The notes under the pieces are model-generated. The model ran no database searches. It was not told the DNA's origin and saw only the letters and a program-made list of their open reading frames with translations. The position numbers and the translations under genes are program-made. Positions 63,002-64,000 of a DNA stretch of 64,000 bases are shown here, piece after piece. The DNA lies in NCBI RefSeq assembly GCF_009712425.2, contig NZ_VCJR02000001.1, forward strand, positions 1,120,001 to 1,184,000. Direction: 5' to 3'. Origin of the DNA: Aquisalinus luteolus (GTDB taxonomy: Bacteria; Pseudomonadota; Alphaproteobacteria; Caulobacterales; Parvularculaceae). Positions within the stretch are counted from its first letter, which is position 1. Each line of letters starts with the position of its first letter.

Positions 63002-64000
63002 TTACCAGCGCGCACTGATACCGGCGAAGAACTCGCGGCCCTCGGTGTCGTTCAGCGACGATACGATGTTGCGTGAGCTGCCGGCGTCCAGCCCGGACGG
63101 GATCAATGGACCGATCTCGTCGAAGACGTTGTTGACGCCGCCATAGAGGCGCACGCGCGGTTCGTCGCGCAGGACGTAGCTGAGATAGAGGTTGTGGAAG
63201 GTCTGGCTGCCTGCCTTGAAATAGTCCGGCGCATCATCGGCCACATCGAGGTCATCGACGCCGCCACTGCGATAAAGCGCTGTCCACGTCGCCCGGAAAT
63301 CGCCAATGCTGTAGCCGAGCTTGGCCCGGTACTCGTCTTCCGGATTATCGATCTGGCCGAGCTGTTCCTCTTCCTCCGGCCCGTTCAGGCCCTGAAAGGT
63401 GAAGCTGTTCTCCAGATAATGGGTGTAGATGACATTGATATCGAACTCACCCGGGGCGAAACCGAATTCCCACTCATAGTCGATGGCGGCATCGATGCCC
63501 TCGGCGACCAGCTCGTTCAGGTTCTCGACCTGGTTGATGACTTCAGCAATTTCACCGCTGTTCCCGTTCCGCGTGATGACATTACAGAAACGGTTATCGG
63601 GGTAGTCCGCCGCTGTGTAGCACAGGTCGGCTGTGAGCTGTGTTTCGATTGACCCGATCGCGTCCTCGACCTTGATGTCATAATAGTCGACAATGACAGT
63701 CAGGTTCGGGATAGCGGATGGTGTCAAAACAAAACCGGCTGTGAAGGTGTCTGCCGTTTCCTCGGTAAGGTTGCTGTTGCCCTGGTTCGGCCCGCGCACG
63801 CTGCCATCACCCTCGAAAGGCTGGCCGGCATTGTCCGGGTTGGCGAAATAGGCCTGGATACCGGCTTCGGCCAGACAGTTCGCCGCGATCGTGGCGGTCG
63901 AGGCGTCACTGCCTGCCGGGGCGGTAATGCCCGTGCCATCGGCGTTGAGGCCGGAGCAGGGGTCGTCCAGCGAGTCGAAGTCACCGCGGGGTGGAGAGAA
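63002..64000 (-). CDS. TonB-dependent receptor, C-terminal part
   Basis: The frame is open from the window edge (64000) to the stop at 63002, giving 332 codons of the C-terminal barrel. Visible features are alternating beta-strand sequence (VDYYDIKVEDAIGSIE, YLSYVLRDEPRVRLYGGVNNVFD) and the terminal strand FFAGISARW with a final aromatic residue. An extracellular loop with DPCSGLN and a downstream NCLAEAG segment follows the Cys-containing loop style of Caulobacterales-type receptors. Substrate cannot be told. The N-terminal plug and TonB box are outside the window. Confidence 0.88.
   Translation of the reverse strand, partial: FSPPRGDFDSLDDPCSGLNADGTGITAPAGSDASTATIAANCLAEAGIQAYFANPDNAGQPFEGDGSVRGPNQGNSNLTEETADTFTAGFVLTPSAIPNLTVIVDYYDIKVEDAIGSIETQLTADLCYTAADYPDNRFCNVITRNGNSGEIAEVINQVENLNELVAEGIDAAIDYEWEFGFAPGEFDINVIYTHYLENSFTFQGLNGPEEEEQLGQIDNPEDEYRAKLGYSIGDFRATWTALYRSGGVDDLDVADDAPDYFKAGSQTFHNLYLSYVLRDEPRVRLYGGVNNVFDEIGPLIPSGLDAGSSRNIVSSLNDTEGREFFAGISARW

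Overview
The window is a chromosomal segment of an alphaproteobacterium with moderately high GC. Several things point there: the tRNA-Trp/secE/nusG neighbourhood, the rplQ-degP-rarA order, an ATP12-type F1-ATPase assembly chaperone, a COG3146-type acetyltransferase, a TIM14-like DnaJ fragment and a TonB receptor with the Cys-rich plug-to-barrel style common in Caulobacterales, Hyphomonadales and Parvularculales. The order-level placement is inference only.

Layout. 1-5303: the end of a DnaJ-like gene, a secreted protein/lipoprotein pair, kbl-tdh (threonine degradation), and a lipoprotein with a peptidoglycan-binding domain. 5385-33773: the classic tRNA-Trp, secE-nusG, rplKA, rplJL, rpoBC series. 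Here it is opened at four points. A DUF4212/VC_2705-type Na+ symporter pair lies between tRNA-Trp and secE. A nitric-oxide-sensing H-NOX/histidine kinase/receiver-kinase operon and a repeat-rich spacer lie between nusG and rplK. An HMG-CoA reductase gene and a divergent sugar-acid pathway pair (alpha-ketoglutarate semialdehyde dehydrogenase plus a XylX-like dehydratase) lie between rplA and rplJ. A repeat-built trimeric autotransporter adhesin, a secreted partner and an ECF sigma/anti-sigma pair lie between rplL and rpoB. A fifth gene, a six-TM receiver-domain protein, sits between rpoC and the str operon.

35288-53835: an intact run of str (rpsL, rpsG, fusA, tuf), S10, spc (with secY and adk) and alpha (rpsM, rpsK, rpoA, rplQ) genes. 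Hairpins followed by U tracts sit at the boundaries between these classic units and in the rplJ, rpoB and rpsL leaders, suggesting internal punctuation or attenuation. 53946-58856: degP, rarA, a sterol-desaturase-like hydroxylase, crcB and an RluC/D pseudouridine synthase, mostly with touching or overlapping ends. 58889-64000: ATP12, SDR, HIT, DUF2007, GNAT, RidA and the end of a TonB-dependent receptor.

The most interesting parts are the accessory cassettes lodged inside the transcription/translation cluster (most of their genes on the opposite strand), the H-NOX phosphorelay, the 252-bp-periodic adhesin array beside an ECF sigma/anti-sigma pair, and a perfect 18-bp palindrome between the HMG-CoA reductase and semialdehyde dehydrogenase genes. 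No transposase, integrase, CRISPR array or rRNA gene was seen.
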